The position numbers and the translations under genes were made by a program. From Marinilabiliaceae bacterium UBA5488 (lineage in GTDB: Bacteria; Bacteroidota; Bacteroidia; Bacteroidales; Marinilabiliaceae), in contig DIPM01000010.1 in the NCBI GenBank assembly GCA_002427105.1, positions 1-28,098 on the forward strand: a stretch of DNA of 28,098 nucleotides, written 5' to 3'. The notes below the pieces were generated by a model, which was not told where the DNA came from, did not search any database, and was given only the letters and a program-made list of their open reading frames with translations. Positions 15,863 to 24,107 of the stretch are shown piece by piece; positions within the stretch are counted from its first letter, which is position 1; each line of letters begins with the position of its first letter.

Positions 15863-16990
15863 ATGACAGAGGGCTGCCCCATCGTATGGCTAATCTTTTT
15901 CTTCGCGGGTGCCTTATTCTTTCTTCTTTATCTTTTGTTGATAAGTGCTTTTGCCCGGCGCTGGTGCTATCATAAAGGCGCTTTAAATGAAGTTTGGGGG
16001 CGTCAGACCAAAATTTCCCTTATTGTTGCTTATCGGAATGAGGCAGATTTTTTACCGGCTTTTGTCGATGCTATTAAGCGTCAGGAGGCTTTTGACGGTA
16101 GTTTTGAGCTAATTGCCGTCAACGACCATTCAGATGACGGCTCGGAGAAGCTGCTTTCTTCTCAGGCGATCGACCATCTAATAATGCTTAATGCGAAAGG
16201 TCATGGTAAAAAGAATGCGCTCAGAGAAGCTATAGAAATGAGTAGGGGAGAGTTAATAGTCACAAGTGATGCTGATTGTATTCCTCCCGATAGCTGGTTA
16301 AAAACTCTCGCGCTGTGGTATCAAGGCACAGGCGCTGATATGCTTGTAGGGCCGGTAAAAATGATTCCGGACGGCTCTTTTTCTGCTTATTACGATTCTA
16401 TAGATTATTATTCCTTGCAGATGAGTGGCGCCGGGGCAGTGATGTTAGGAAAGCCCGTGTTTTGCAGCGCTGCGAATCTTGCCTTCACAAAGGCCGCCTG
16501 GGATGAGGCTTCCGGATGTATGGATGGGGCTAAGTTCGCTTCAGGCGATGACGTGTTTCTGCTTCATGCCTTTAAAAAGCTCAAGAAAAGCATAGTTTTT
16601 GTATCCGACAAGGGAGCCTTGGTTCAGACCCCTGTCACCGGCACCGTTCGCGGCTTTTTCAGGCAGAGAGTGAGATGGGGCGGGAAGAGTCCCGCCTATA
16701 AAGACAGTTTTTCAGTCTTAGTTGCACTTAGCGTATTATTTGCAAATTTATGGCTGCTTGCACTGATTCCTGCGTCATTTTGCAGGGACATTTGTTTTCG
16801 GATACTGATAGTTGCCTTTACTCTTAAGCTGCTGGCCGATTATTCGTTGTTGAAAACCGGGCGCAGGCTGTTCTCAATATCCTATCCTTTTGCCATCCAC
16901 CTTCTTTTTTCGATGATATATCCCTTTGTATTATGCCTCACGGCATTTGGCGCCTTGATGCTGCCGGCAAGGTGGAAAGGGAGAGCTTAG
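15863..16990 (+). CDS. Family 2 glycosyltransferase, membrane-bound
   Basis: A protein of 375 residues with an N-terminal membrane span (about residues 7-30) and three C-terminal spans. The GT-A catalytic domain shows ISLIVAYRNEADFL (51-64), VNDHSDDGS (Asp88), the DxD-type TSDADC (Asp136, Asp138), the acceptor-side GDD (228-230) and RQRVRWGGKS (267-276), the Q/RxxRW motif of processive or polyprenyl-linked GT2 enzymes. This arrangement is common in Bacteroidota glycosyltransferases of the cellulose-synthase-like class. The sugar and the acceptor are unknown. It begins 12 bp after the SPOR protein, so it is probably in the same operon. Its 3' end faces the ketosynthase gene with only 20 bp between them. 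Confidence 0.85.
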   Translation: MTEGCPIVWLIFFFAGALFFLLYLLLISAFARRWCYHKGALNEVWGRQTKISLIVAYRNEADFLPAFVDAIKRQEAFDGSFELIAVNDHSDDGSEKLLSSQAIDHLIMLNAKGHGKKNALREAIEMSRGELIVTSDADCIPPDSWLKTLALWYQGTGADMLVGPVKMIPDGSFSAYYDSIDYYSLQMSGAGAVMLGKPVFCSAANLAFTKAAWDEASGCMDGAKFASGDDVFLLHAFKKLKKSIVFVSDKGALVQTPVTGTVRGFFRQRVRWGGKSPAYKDSFSVLVALSVLFANLWLLALIPASFCRDICFRILIVAFTLKLLADYSLLKTGRRLFSISYPFAIHLLFSMIYPFVLCLTAFGALMLPARWKGRA

Positions 16991-17010
16991 GGCCTAAAGC
17001 CCCGGTTATG

Positions 17011-18093
17011 CTATGGCATCTTATACATAAAGGCATTTATATTCATACCGGCGCCAACAGAGGTCATCATAACATTATCTCCGGATTTCAGCTCATGGCC
17101 TTCCAATTTTCCTTTCAGAATAAGGTCGAAGAGGGTGGGTACGGTGGCTACACTGCTATTGCCCAGATTTCTAATAGTCATAGGCATTACGCTGCTATCC
17201 ATTTCTTTTTTGCCGTAAAGGCGAAAAATACGCTTTAGAATAGCTTCATCCATTTTGGCATTAGCCTGGTGAATCAGAATCTTGCTAACATCCTTAAGAT
17301 GCATTTCGTTTTTGTTAAGACAATCTTGTGCCACAAGAGGTACGTAGCTCAGGGCATAGTTGTAAACCTTACGACCCAACATTTTCAGGTAGTTGCCCTT
17401 CAATTCAGGATTGTAGGAATTGCCCATCTCCAGGAGATCCAGGTAATCGACGGCGTCGGTTCTTACTGAATGTTTCAGCATGCCCACGGGCTCTTCACTT
17501 TCAACGCCTTCCAGGATGGTCGCGGAGGCACCGTCAGCAAAAATCATAATATCGCGATCGTGAGGATCCGTCATGCGGGAGATTGCATCGGCACCTATCA
17601 CAAGGATTCTTTTTGCATCGCCCGACTTGATAAAATAGTTGGCCTGTATCATGGCTTGCGTCCATCCGGGGCAGCCAAAGGTAAGGTCGTAGGCAACTGC
17701 CATAGGATTTTTTATGTCCAGATTATGCTTTACCCTTGAAGCAAGAGTAGGAATAATATCTGAAAAAAGTGTTCCCTTTTTGACATCGCCTAAGTTGTGA
17801 GCCACAATAATATAGTCGAGGGTCTCCTTGTCGATACCGGCATCGTCAATAGCTTCTTGAGCGGCCATGGTTGCCATATCTGAAGTAAGAATATTATCGG
17901 GAGCTATTCTGCGCTCAATAATATCGGTTATCTGCTCAAACTTCGCCGTTATCTCTTTTCCGGGAGTTTCTATAATGGAGCCGTCCTCATTCATGAAGAC
18001 ATTATTTTCAAATTCACTGTTTTTGACCACAATTGGTGGTATATAACTGCCGGTACCTGTGATTACGGCATAAATTGATTTTTGTGAAGACAT
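17011..18093 (-). CDS. 3-oxoacyl-ACP synthase III (KAS III/FabH-like) family protein
   Basis: A protein of 360 residues, longer than classical FabH (about 320), with an insertion around residues 30-60 (NNVFMNEDGSI... EQITDIIERR). The thiolase-fold catalytic triad is intact: Cys141 in DLTFGCPGW, His275 in ILIHQANAK and Asn312 in NLGNSSVAT. The closing region GDNVMMTSVGAGMNINAF fits the family. KAS III enzymes condense an acyl-CoA with malonyl-ACP to start fatty acid synthesis; this long variant is common in Bacteroidota, and its substrate is not evident. The initiator of branched or special fatty acids, or a secondary-metabolite starter, are both possible. It lies 17 bp after lpxH in the same operon, suggesting a link to lipid A or membrane lipid supply. 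Confidence 0.8.
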   Translation of the reverse strand: MSSQKSIYAVITGTGSYIPPIVVKNSEFENNVFMNEDGSIIETPGKEITAKFEQITDIIERRIAPDNILTSDMATMAAQEAIDDAGIDKETLDYIIVAHNLGDVKKGTLFSDIIPTLASRVKHNLDIKNPMAVAYDLTFGCPGWTQAMIQANYFIKSGDAKRILVIGADAISRMTDPHDRDIMIFADGASATILEGVESEEPVGMLKHSVRTDAVDYLDLLEMGNSYNPELKGNYLKMLGRKVYNYALSYVPLVAQDCLNKNEMHLKDVSKILIHQANAKMDEAILKRIFRLYGKKEMDSSVMPMTIRNLGNSSVATVPTLFDLILKGKLEGHELKSGDNVMMTSVGAGMNINAFMYKMP

Positions 18094-18110
18094 TTAATTA
18101 CTCTTTTGGT

Positions 18111-18866
18111 TTAATCTGTAAAAAATTTAAGATGAAATTCTGATCCGTCCCATTCGCCATACGAAAAATTTGTAATCCAGTCGCCCAGATAGATCAGTTT
18201 GGTTTGTTTGCTAAGATGAAAGGTTTTGGCAAGATGGCGATGACCAAATATGAAATAGTCGAAATGCTCTTTTTTTATTCGTTCATTTGCCCATGATATT
18301 AGCCATTCATACTCCTCACCCTGAAATACTGAACCGTCGGCAGCCATGTTTTTTTCGCGACTCTTGCGCGACCAGAAGCCGGCCATTGAGATTCCGAGAT
18401 CAGGGTGTATTATACGAAACAGTTTTTGGGCAAATTTGTTGGTAAAAATTGATTTTAAACGATTATATGATTTTTCTTCGGGGCTAAGGCCATCTCCATG
18501 TGCAAGGAAAAAGCGCTTCCCGTCAATTTCGCGTATTACTGGTTCGCGGTAAACTATTACTCCGGTTTCGGCAGGTAGATAATCAAAAATCCAGATATCA
18601 TGATTACCGGTAAAAAAATGTACCGGGATACCGGCATCTGTCAATTCGGCCAGCTTTCCCAACAAGCGGGTAAAGCCTTTTGGGACTGCTTTTTTGTACT
18701 CAAACCAGAAGTCGAAAATGTCTCCCATAAGATATATTTCCGATGCTGATGATTTGATTGAGTCAAGCCAACGTACAAAGCGCCTCTCATGGCTTCGGTG
18801 GTCGCTTATTGTCGGTCCTCCCAGATGTACATCTGAAGCAAAGTATATTTTTTTACCTGATTCCAA
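18111..18866 (-). CDS. lpxH: UDP-2,3-diacylglucosamine diphosphatase
   Basis: A protein of 251 residues, the usual length. It cuts UDP-2,3-diacylglucosamine to lipid X and UMP in lipid A synthesis, at the inner face of the cytoplasmic membrane. Metallophosphatase motifs are in order: SDVHLGG (Asp12, His14), GDIFDFWFEY (Asp49), TGNHD (Asn88, His89), AHGDG (His123) and GHRH near the C-terminus. LpxH from Bacteroidota is recognisable by FDFWFEY and by the SRKSREKN stretch in the middle. It lies 34 bp after a lipoprotein gene and 17 bp before the KAS III gene on the same strand, so all are likely co-transcribed. Confidence 0.92.
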   Translation of the reverse strand: MESGKKIYFASDVHLGGPTISDHRSHERRFVRWLDSIKSSASEIYLMGDIFDFWFEYKKAVPKGFTRLLGKLAELTDAGIPVHFFTGNHDIWIFDYLPAETGVIVYREPVIREIDGKRFFLAHGDGLSPEEKSYNRLKSIFTNKFAQKLFRIIHPDLGISMAGFWSRKSREKNMAADGSVFQGEEYEWLISWANERIKKEHFDYFIFGHRHLAKTFHLSKQTKLIYLGDWITNFSYGEWDGSEFHLKFFTD

Positions 18867-18900
18867 CCTTTGTCTAAGAGCTTTTAGTTAACATAAGAGG

Positions 18901-20064
18901 CTAAAGAATCTCTTTCAATTTTTCTTCCAGGAGGCTGCCAAACAAATCTTTGCCGACGATATTCCCTTCGCGGTCAAGCAGATAGTTTGCCGGAATCTTT
19001 TGAACGTTATATATACGGGCCGCGTAGGAGTTGGTATATTGAAGTTCGGAAACAGAAATCCACGGAATGCCTTGTTGAATAAGACTGTTTTCCCATAAAA
19101 CCCGACTCCGCTCCAGGCAAACCTGATATACTTCAAAGCCCTTGCTGCTGTAGCGACTATAGGTAGGCAAAAGTTTCTTGTTCTCGTTCACGGAAGCCTG
19201 ATCCCACGAGGCACTGAAAGACAATAAGACTACCTTGCCTCTTAGTGATGACAAGGCTATGTTTGCCCCACTAAGGTCGGGCGCACTAATTTCGGGGGAT
19301 GGCGAGCCTTCACTGTTATTAATAAAGTCCAGAATCTGGGCACGACGTTGTTCTGTTTTCGCGCTCAGGACGATATCATACAACTGCCTTACTCGTTGTG
19401 ATTCGGGGTACAGAAGGTTCAGGCTGGTTGCTATTGTTGAGAAATAAACCTGGTCTTGTTTGTCGAGCACGTTCATCACCATAGACTCATCGCTTAGGGT
19501 TAGAAGCAGTGCATAGTAACTGGCAAAGGAGCGGGGGTTATCCATAACAAAGGAGCCTACCCCTGCTTTATACTTGTCGATATGTCTGATAATCTCATTA
19601 CTTATTGGTTCCAATTTCCCGGCTTTTTCCTCATCGGGAAGAGAGTTATAAAGAGTCATCAGACTATCTACCTGTTTGCGCAGGGCGATAATATTCTGAT
19701 TAAGAAGTTGGATGTGCTTAGAGCCAATCGAATTACGAACCGAATAGCCCGATGCAAAACTATCCTTATTAGTGCTTATCTCAATAGTCTCCGTGCTATC
19801 AGCCAGCAGGGTGATAAATTTAGAAGGAGTAAGCGAGAGTTTCAGGAAGCTTGGCTCGCTAAGTCGCGGCTGTTTAAACTTGAAAGTGCCGTTGCTCTTA
19901 ATCACAGTGCTGTCTAATAATACCTCAGCATCCAAATCCATTCTGTATAAGAATAGCTGCTCACCGGGGGCATCTTCAACATGGCCCTTTAAATTAAATG
20001 ATTCTTTAACAGAACAACCGGCTATTATCATAAGAGCCAGTAAAAAGACTAATATTTGCCTCAT
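18901..20064 (-). CDS. Lipoprotein, DUF4369-like plus cysteine-less thioredoxin domain
   Basis: A protein of 387 residues from the ATG at 20062-20064. A lipoprotein signal ends in IIAGC (Cys17). The N-terminal part (FNLKGHVEDAPGEQLFLYRMD) resembles the DUF4369 beta domain found before TlpA/AhpC-type domains in Bacteroidota. The C-terminal 110 residues are a thioredoxin-fold domain: LRGKVVLLSFSASW, then NVQKIPANYLLDREGNIVGKDL with the cis-proline (Pro358). The active-site WCxxC, however, reads WDQAS (from Trp287), so both redox cysteines are missing. It cannot act as a thiol oxidoreductase in the usual way; a binding or chaperone role is conceivable. A second lipoprotein of the same build lies 50 bp upstream, suggesting tandem duplication, and lpxH lies 34 bp downstream. 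Confidence 0.8.
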   Translation of the reverse strand: MRQILVFLLALMIIAGCSVKESFNLKGHVEDAPGEQLFLYRMDLDAEVLLDSTVIKSNGTFKFKQPRLSEPSFLKLSLTPSKFITLLADSTETIEISTNKDSFASGYSVRNSIGSKHIQLLNQNIIALRKQVDSLMTLYNSLPDEEKAGKLEPISNEIIRHIDKYKAGVGSFVMDNPRSFASYYALLLTLSDESMVMNVLDKQDQVYFSTIATSLNLLYPESQRVRQLYDIVLSAKTEQRRAQILDFINNSEGSPSPEISAPDLSGANIALSSLRGKVVLLSFSASWDQASVNENKKLLPTYSRYSSKGFEVYQVCLERSRVLWENSLIQQGIPWISVSELQYTNSYAARIYNVQKIPANYLLDREGNIVGKDLFGSLLEEKLKEIL

Positions 20065-20114
20065 TGCACTTACGCGTGTTAAATTGTTAGTTAGATGAGT
20101 CTGCAAAGGTAAGC

Positions 20115-21224
20115 TTATTTTTTTACTAAAAGTTCCATTAGCTCTTGTAGCTTTTTGTCCCATAGGTTTTTTCCTGCGATTATGCCTGAATCACTTAGGA
20201 TAAAATTTGCGGGCAAAGATACAACACCCAGCTGCTCCATAATTTCAGGTGATAAGCCATCACTTAAGTTCATTGAGTTAAAGCCACGCTTACTTTCCGG
20301 TAAAGTGATAGAATCAAGTAAGAGAAAGGCCGCTTTCATGCCTCTCCATTGAAAGCTGTTTACTTTTTCGATGGCTTTTTGATGTATGGCAGCCTGGTCT
20401 TCCTTGCCGGGTTCGTACAATTCTATATAAAGCGGGGAGCCTAAAAAATCGCTTGTAGAAAGCGTATCCTGCCCCATGACAGACAGTATAATTTCAGGAA
20501 ACTGAGTGCCGGGTTGCAGCTTGTTAAACAGCAGGTGTTTGTTATATAAGACTTCTGCTTCGCGCCTGAACATTTTCACTTCCCGGAGATGGCTGAAGGG
20601 CTCAAGCATCGAATCGGCCGCGAAGTACAGCTCTTTATGTGCCCATGGATCAAACAGCCGCTTGTTTCCGGCTGTTTGCAGAAGCCCGAACATCCTTACC
20701 AAGGGCTCATCAGAAATCTGAACTATCTCCTCCCTATATATCTGGGTAATAGAATCCAGAGTCTGTTTGAGCTCCTCGACGGCCTGAGCGGTTGGTTTCC
20801 ATACCGAATCCATCGTTGTCGAAGTGCTTGCCTGCATCGCCTTTTGCCACTTCTTACTAAGAGTTTCAATCTGATAAAAATCCAGATAGTTGTCTGAACC
20901 TGTTACTTTACAGTTTTTCGGAAAGCTTATATATTGAGCGTCAATGCTTACAGGACGATTATCCTCCATTACCAGCACAAGATGATTGTTGGGGCTTTTC
21001 TCCAGGATATAGAATCCCGGAATTACTGTGTCGGGCGTCCAGGCAAACATACCGTGGTTGTCGATAAGCAGAGTGTCGCGGAAGGCTTCGCCCGAGGCTG
21101 GCATGATAATAATCCTGTTGCCTTCGCCGCCCCACATAACACCCGACAAGGGCGCTTGCCGCTCTTTTTCCCCACAAGAGACAAGCAGTGTTACGAAAAG
21201 CAAAAATGCGGTCTTCCGAATCAT
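20115..21224 (-). CDS. Lipoprotein, TlpA-like fold without CxxC
   Basis: A protein of 369 residues starting MIRKTAFLLF with lipobox LLVSC (Cys17), so a lipid-anchored envelope protein. The body matches the neighbour in order: an N-terminal beta domain (GEAFRDTLLIDNHGMFAW), a helical middle (LEELKQTLDSITQIYRE), and a C-terminal thioredoxin-like domain. In that domain the position expected to hold WCxxC reads LYEPGKED (near residue 270); GVVSLPANFILSDSGIIAG retains the cis-proline (Pro338) and the final strand-turn. The redox cysteines are absent here too. It is the first gene of the probable four-gene operon ending in the KAS III gene, with a good -7 element (21252-21245) upstream. Confidence 0.75.
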   Translation of the reverse strand: MIRKTAFLLFVTLLVSCGEKERQAPLSGVMWGGEGNRIIIMPASGEAFRDTLLIDNHGMFAWTPDTVIPGFYILEKSPNNHLVLVMEDNRPVSIDAQYISFPKNCKVTGSDNYLDFYQIETLSKKWQKAMQASTSTTMDSVWKPTAQAVEELKQTLDSITQIYREEIVQISDEPLVRMFGLLQTAGNKRLFDPWAHKELYFAADSMLEPFSHLREVKMFRREAEVLYNKHLLFNKLQPGTQFPEIILSVMGQDTLSTSDFLGSPLYIELYEPGKEDQAAIHQKAIEKVNSFQWRGMKAAFLLLDSITLPESKRGFNSMNLSDGLSPEIMEQLGVVSLPANFILSDSGIIAGKNLWDKKLQELMELLVKK

Positions 21225-21244
21225 AAGAGGCCTGTTTAATTCTT

Positions 21245-21252
21245 CAAAGATA
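21245..21252 (-). promoter_or_regulatory. Candidate -7 element of the lipoprotein-lpxH operon
   Basis: Reads TATCTTTG on the minus strand, fully matching TAnnTTTG, 21 bases before the start codon of the first lipoprotein. A TTG sits only 15 bases upstream instead of about 19, so the -33 part is poor. Confidence 0.35.
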
Positions 21253-21362
21253 GATATTTTAATTTTTCAAGCATAGTTGAAACGCAACGCTCTAATAAAA
21301 ATTGCATCCTTATTAATACACAGAGGATTTGGTTTCTGCATTTTGGGTAGAAAACAAAAAGC

Positions 21363-21396
21363 AAAAGCCGTCACCCAAACGTGGGCGACGGCTTTT
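21363..21396 (-). terminator. Terminator of the ilvC-leu operon
   Basis: AAAAGCCGTC and GACGGCTTTT form a perfect 10-bp stem, extended after one mismatch by CCCA/TGGG around a short loop. On the minus strand it is followed by GCTTTTTGTTTTC. It lies 75 bp after the leuB stop. Confidence 0.85.
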
Positions 21397-21470
21397 AAAA
21401 CTTGTTTGTTTCTGCTATCAATCTGATCAGCATCCAATGAGAGTTTTGTATGCAAGCTTGTATGTAGCAT

Positions 21471-22538
21471 CTATAAATTTTTGCGGATATAGTTGGCGAG
21501 CCAATCTCCTACTTCAGATGTTTTTTTAGCATTGCTCTTATCAATATCTTCGGTTACATAGTTTTGTTCAAGCGAAGCGTTTACAGCTTTTCGTATCATT
21601 TCGGCTTCCTCGTTAAGTGCAAAAGCGTACTCGAACATCAGTGCTGCCGAAAGAACTGTAGCAATAGGGTTGGCGATATTTTTGCCTGCTGCCTGCGGGT
21701 AGGAACCGTGAATTGGCTCAAAGACGCTGGTATGCAGCCCTATAGATGCCGATGGAAGCAGTCCCAGCGAACCTGTAATAACAGAAGCCTCATCGGTTAA
21801 TATATCGCCAAACATATTTTCGGTAACCATTACATCGAAGTTTTTAGGCCACTGAATAATCTGCATAGCGGCGTTGTCAACAAACATATATTGAGTATCA
21901 ACTTCGGGATATTTGGGTGCAAGCTCCTGGGCTATCTGGCGCCACAGACGAGAGGTTTCAAGCACGTTGGCCTTATCAACTACAGTAAGTTTCTTATTGC
22001 GTTTCATTGCATAATCATAGGCCAGCTTAAGGATTCTTTCAATCTCTTCGCGTGAGTAAACACAGTTGTCGAAGGCGCTGTTGCCATTGTCAGTGCGTCC
22101 TTTTTCGCCGAAATAAATTCCTCCCGTCAGTTCGCGTATGCAAATAAAGTTGGCACCTTCAACCAATTCCCTGCGAAGAGGTGATTTGTGAAGCAAAGAG
22201 GGGAAAGTCTCTACCGGGCGAATGTTTGCATAAAGTCCAAGCTGCTTGCGCATGCGAAGCAGACCCTGTTCGGGTCTAACCTTTGCTGTTGGGTCATTGT
22301 CAAATTTTGGATGTCCGATAGCGCCGAAAAGCACCGCGTCAGATTCCATGCATATTTTATGAGTTGCTTCCGGGTAGGGGTCGCCAACAGCATCAATAGC
22401 TGCGGCTCCGGTTATGGCCTCGGTGTATTTTACTTCGTGGCCTTTTTTCTCACAAACGGCATTGACCACCTTTATGGCTTGCTCAATTATTTCCGGGCCT
22501 ATTCCGTCGCCGGCCAATACTGCAATATTCAATTTCAT
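21471..22538 (-). CDS. leuB: 3-isopropylmalate dehydrogenase
   Basis: A protein of 355 residues, normal length. It oxidatively decarboxylates 3-isopropylmalate with NAD, the third committed leucine step; it can also process 3-methylmalate on the citramalate route. Motifs: VLAGDGIGPEI at the N-terminus, LRMRKQLGLYANIRPV (substrate arginines), DKANVLETSRLWR with the catalytic Lys, VDNAAMQI and NMFGDILTDEASVITGSLGLLPSASIG with the metal-binding Asps, and the nucleotide-loop EPIHGSYPQAAGK. It is the last gene of the operon, 12 bp after the second synthase, and is followed by a terminator. Confidence 0.97.
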   Translation of the reverse strand: MKLNIAVLAGDGIGPEIIEQAIKVVNAVCEKKGHEVKYTEAITGAAAIDAVGDPYPEATHKICMESDAVLFGAIGHPKFDNDPTAKVRPEQGLLRMRKQLGLYANIRPVETFPSLLHKSPLRRELVEGANFICIRELTGGIYFGEKGRTDNGNSAFDNCVYSREEIERILKLAYDYAMKRNKKLTVVDKANVLETSRLWRQIAQELAPKYPEVDTQYMFVDNAAMQIIQWPKNFDVMVTENMFGDILTDEASVITGSLGLLPSASIGLHTSVFEPIHGSYPQAAGKNIANPIATVLSAALMFEYAFALNEEAEMIRKAVNASLEQNYVTEDIDKSNAKKTSEVGDWLANYIRKNL

Positions 22539-22550
22539 TTAGTTATTATT

Positions 22551-24092
22551 TTATAAAATTTTAAATCTCAGGTCGTCACTTTCTATCAGGTTGAGCATCT
22601 TCAGGGTTGCTTTGATGGCAGCTTCCGTCTGGTCGGCATCAAGTCCGCGGGTTTTAAACTCGTGGCCTCTAAACTCCCAGGTGATAACTGTCTCAACCAA
22701 TGCATCGGTTTTTCCTCCCGGAGGAATCGACACCCAGTAGTCGGTCAGCAGCGGATGCTCCTTATTAAGGCGCTCGTAAATTTTCCAAAGGGCTTTCATA
22801 AAGGCGTCATACTGGCCGTCGCCTATGGAGCTCTCGAAGTAAGCCTCATCATAAATCTGAATCCGGATACTTGCCACAGGCTTCATTTTCCTTACCAGGC
22901 TGAGGCTGTAGTTCAACAACTTGATATTGTCGTCATTGCTGCTGTTCTTCAGGACGTCAGATATAATATAAGGCAAATCTTCGGTTGAGACCGATTCCTT
23001 TTTGTCGCCCAGCTCAATTACTCGCTTTGTAACCTTTTTCATATCCTCAGGAGTCAGCTCTATACCAAGCTCTTCGAGGTTTTTAAGGATATTGGCCTTT
23101 CCGGATGTTTTCCCAAGGGCATAGCGACGCACCCGGCCGAAGCGTTCAGGCATCAGCTGGTTAAAATATAAATTATCTTTGTTATCGCCATCGGCGTGAA
23201 CACCACTGCACTGTGTGAAGACATATTCGCCGGTCAGGGGCTTGTTGCCCGGTATGCGTATGCCGCTAAACGATTCTACCATTTTTGAAACATGTGTAAG
23301 TTTTTCCTCATTAAGGGAATTTGCAAGTTTCAAATGGTCATTCATCATGCCCAAAACGCTCGCCAGTGGGGCGTTGCCGGCACGTTCACCCAAGCCGTTG
23401 ACGGTGGTGTGAACTCCTTTAACTCCCGCTTTAAGCGCCATATACACATTGGCTACTGAAAAGTCGTAATCGTTGTGGGCGTGAAAATCAAAATGAATGT
23501 CGGGGTAACGCTCAGTCATGGCACGACAAGCTTCGAAGGCCTGGTCGGGATTTAGAATCCCCAGAGTGTCGGGCAGCATTATGCGTTTGACAGCTGTTTT
23601 GCTCAAGTGATCAAGCATATAAAATACATAATCGCGCGAGCTGAACATCCCGTTTGACCAATCTTCGAGGTAAACATTTACAGAAATACCGCGCCCGGCA
23701 GCTTCCTTTAGTACGGCTTCTATGTCAGCCCAATGTTGATCGGGCGTTTTTCGGAGCTGGCCGCTTACATGCTTCAATGATCCTTTGGTTAGCAAGTTCA
23801 AAACCTTGCCACCGGCACTTTCAATCCAGTCGAGCGAAGTGTTACCATCTACAAAGCCCAGAATCTCAACCCTATCAAGACAGCCGTTTTTTGCAGCCCA
23901 TTCGGTAATTCGCTTCACAGACCGAAATTCTCCGTCCGACACGCGCGCCGAGGCCACCTCGATGCGATTAACCTTCAGCTCGTCGAGTAGCAGGCGCGCT
24001 ATGGCAAGTTTTTCCGCTTCACTGAAGGATACTCCTGTGGTTTGTTCGCCATCCCGAAGGGTGGTGTCCATTACTTCTATAAGGCTCATCAA
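22551..24092 (-). CDS. LeuA-type synthase paralogue, probable (R)-citramalate synthase
   Basis: A protein of 513 residues of the DRE-TIM metallolyase family. Catalytic motifs are intact: VMDTTLRDGEQT (DTTLRDGE), the metal-binding HAHNDYDFSVAN, and NGLGERAGNAPL. A C-terminal regulatory-type domain is present (VRKMKPVASIRIQIYDEAYFESS). It is clearly different from the operon's own leuA, and the length and domain build resemble citramalate or isopropylmalate synthase-like proteins. Citramalate synthase joins pyruvate and acetyl-CoA; the product is handled by LeuCD and LeuB to give 2-ketobutyrate for isoleucine, which would explain its place between leuD and leuB. An isopropylmalate or homocitrate-type synthase cannot be excluded. 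Start: one of two consecutive ATGs. It lies 15 bp after leuD and 12 bp before leuB. Confidence 0.75.
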   Translation of the reverse strand: MMSLIEVMDTTLRDGEQTTGVSFSEAEKLAIARLLLDELKVNRIEVASARVSDGEFRSVKRITEWAAKNGCLDRVEILGFVDGNTSLDWIESAGGKVLNLLTKGSLKHVSGQLRKTPDQHWADIEAVLKEAAGRGISVNVYLEDWSNGMFSSRDYVFYMLDHLSKTAVKRIMLPDTLGILNPDQAFEACRAMTERYPDIHFDFHAHNDYDFSVANVYMALKAGVKGVHTTVNGLGERAGNAPLASVLGMMNDHLKLANSLNEEKLTHVSKMVESFSGIRIPGNKPLTGEYVFTQCSGVHADGDNKDNLYFNQLMPERFGRVRRYALGKTSGKANILKNLEELGIELTPEDMKKVTKRVIELGDKKESVSTEDLPYIISDVLKNSSNDDNIKLLNYSLSLVRKMKPVASIRIQIYDEAYFESSIGDGQYDAFMKALWKIYERLNKEHPLLTDYWVSIPPGGKTDALVETVITWEFRGHEFKTRGLDADQTEAAIKATLKMLNLIESDDLRFKIL

Positions 24093-24107
24093 CAGCTATT
24101 TTGATAA

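Noticed and set aside
16990..17002. GGGC/GCCC mini-hairpin between the convergent GT2 and KAS III genes
   Set aside because: Only 4 bp of stem and no T-run; too weak to call a bidirectional terminator.
22188..22556. 122-codon open frame opposite leuB
   Set aside because: Antisense shadow of leuB without any recognisable motif.
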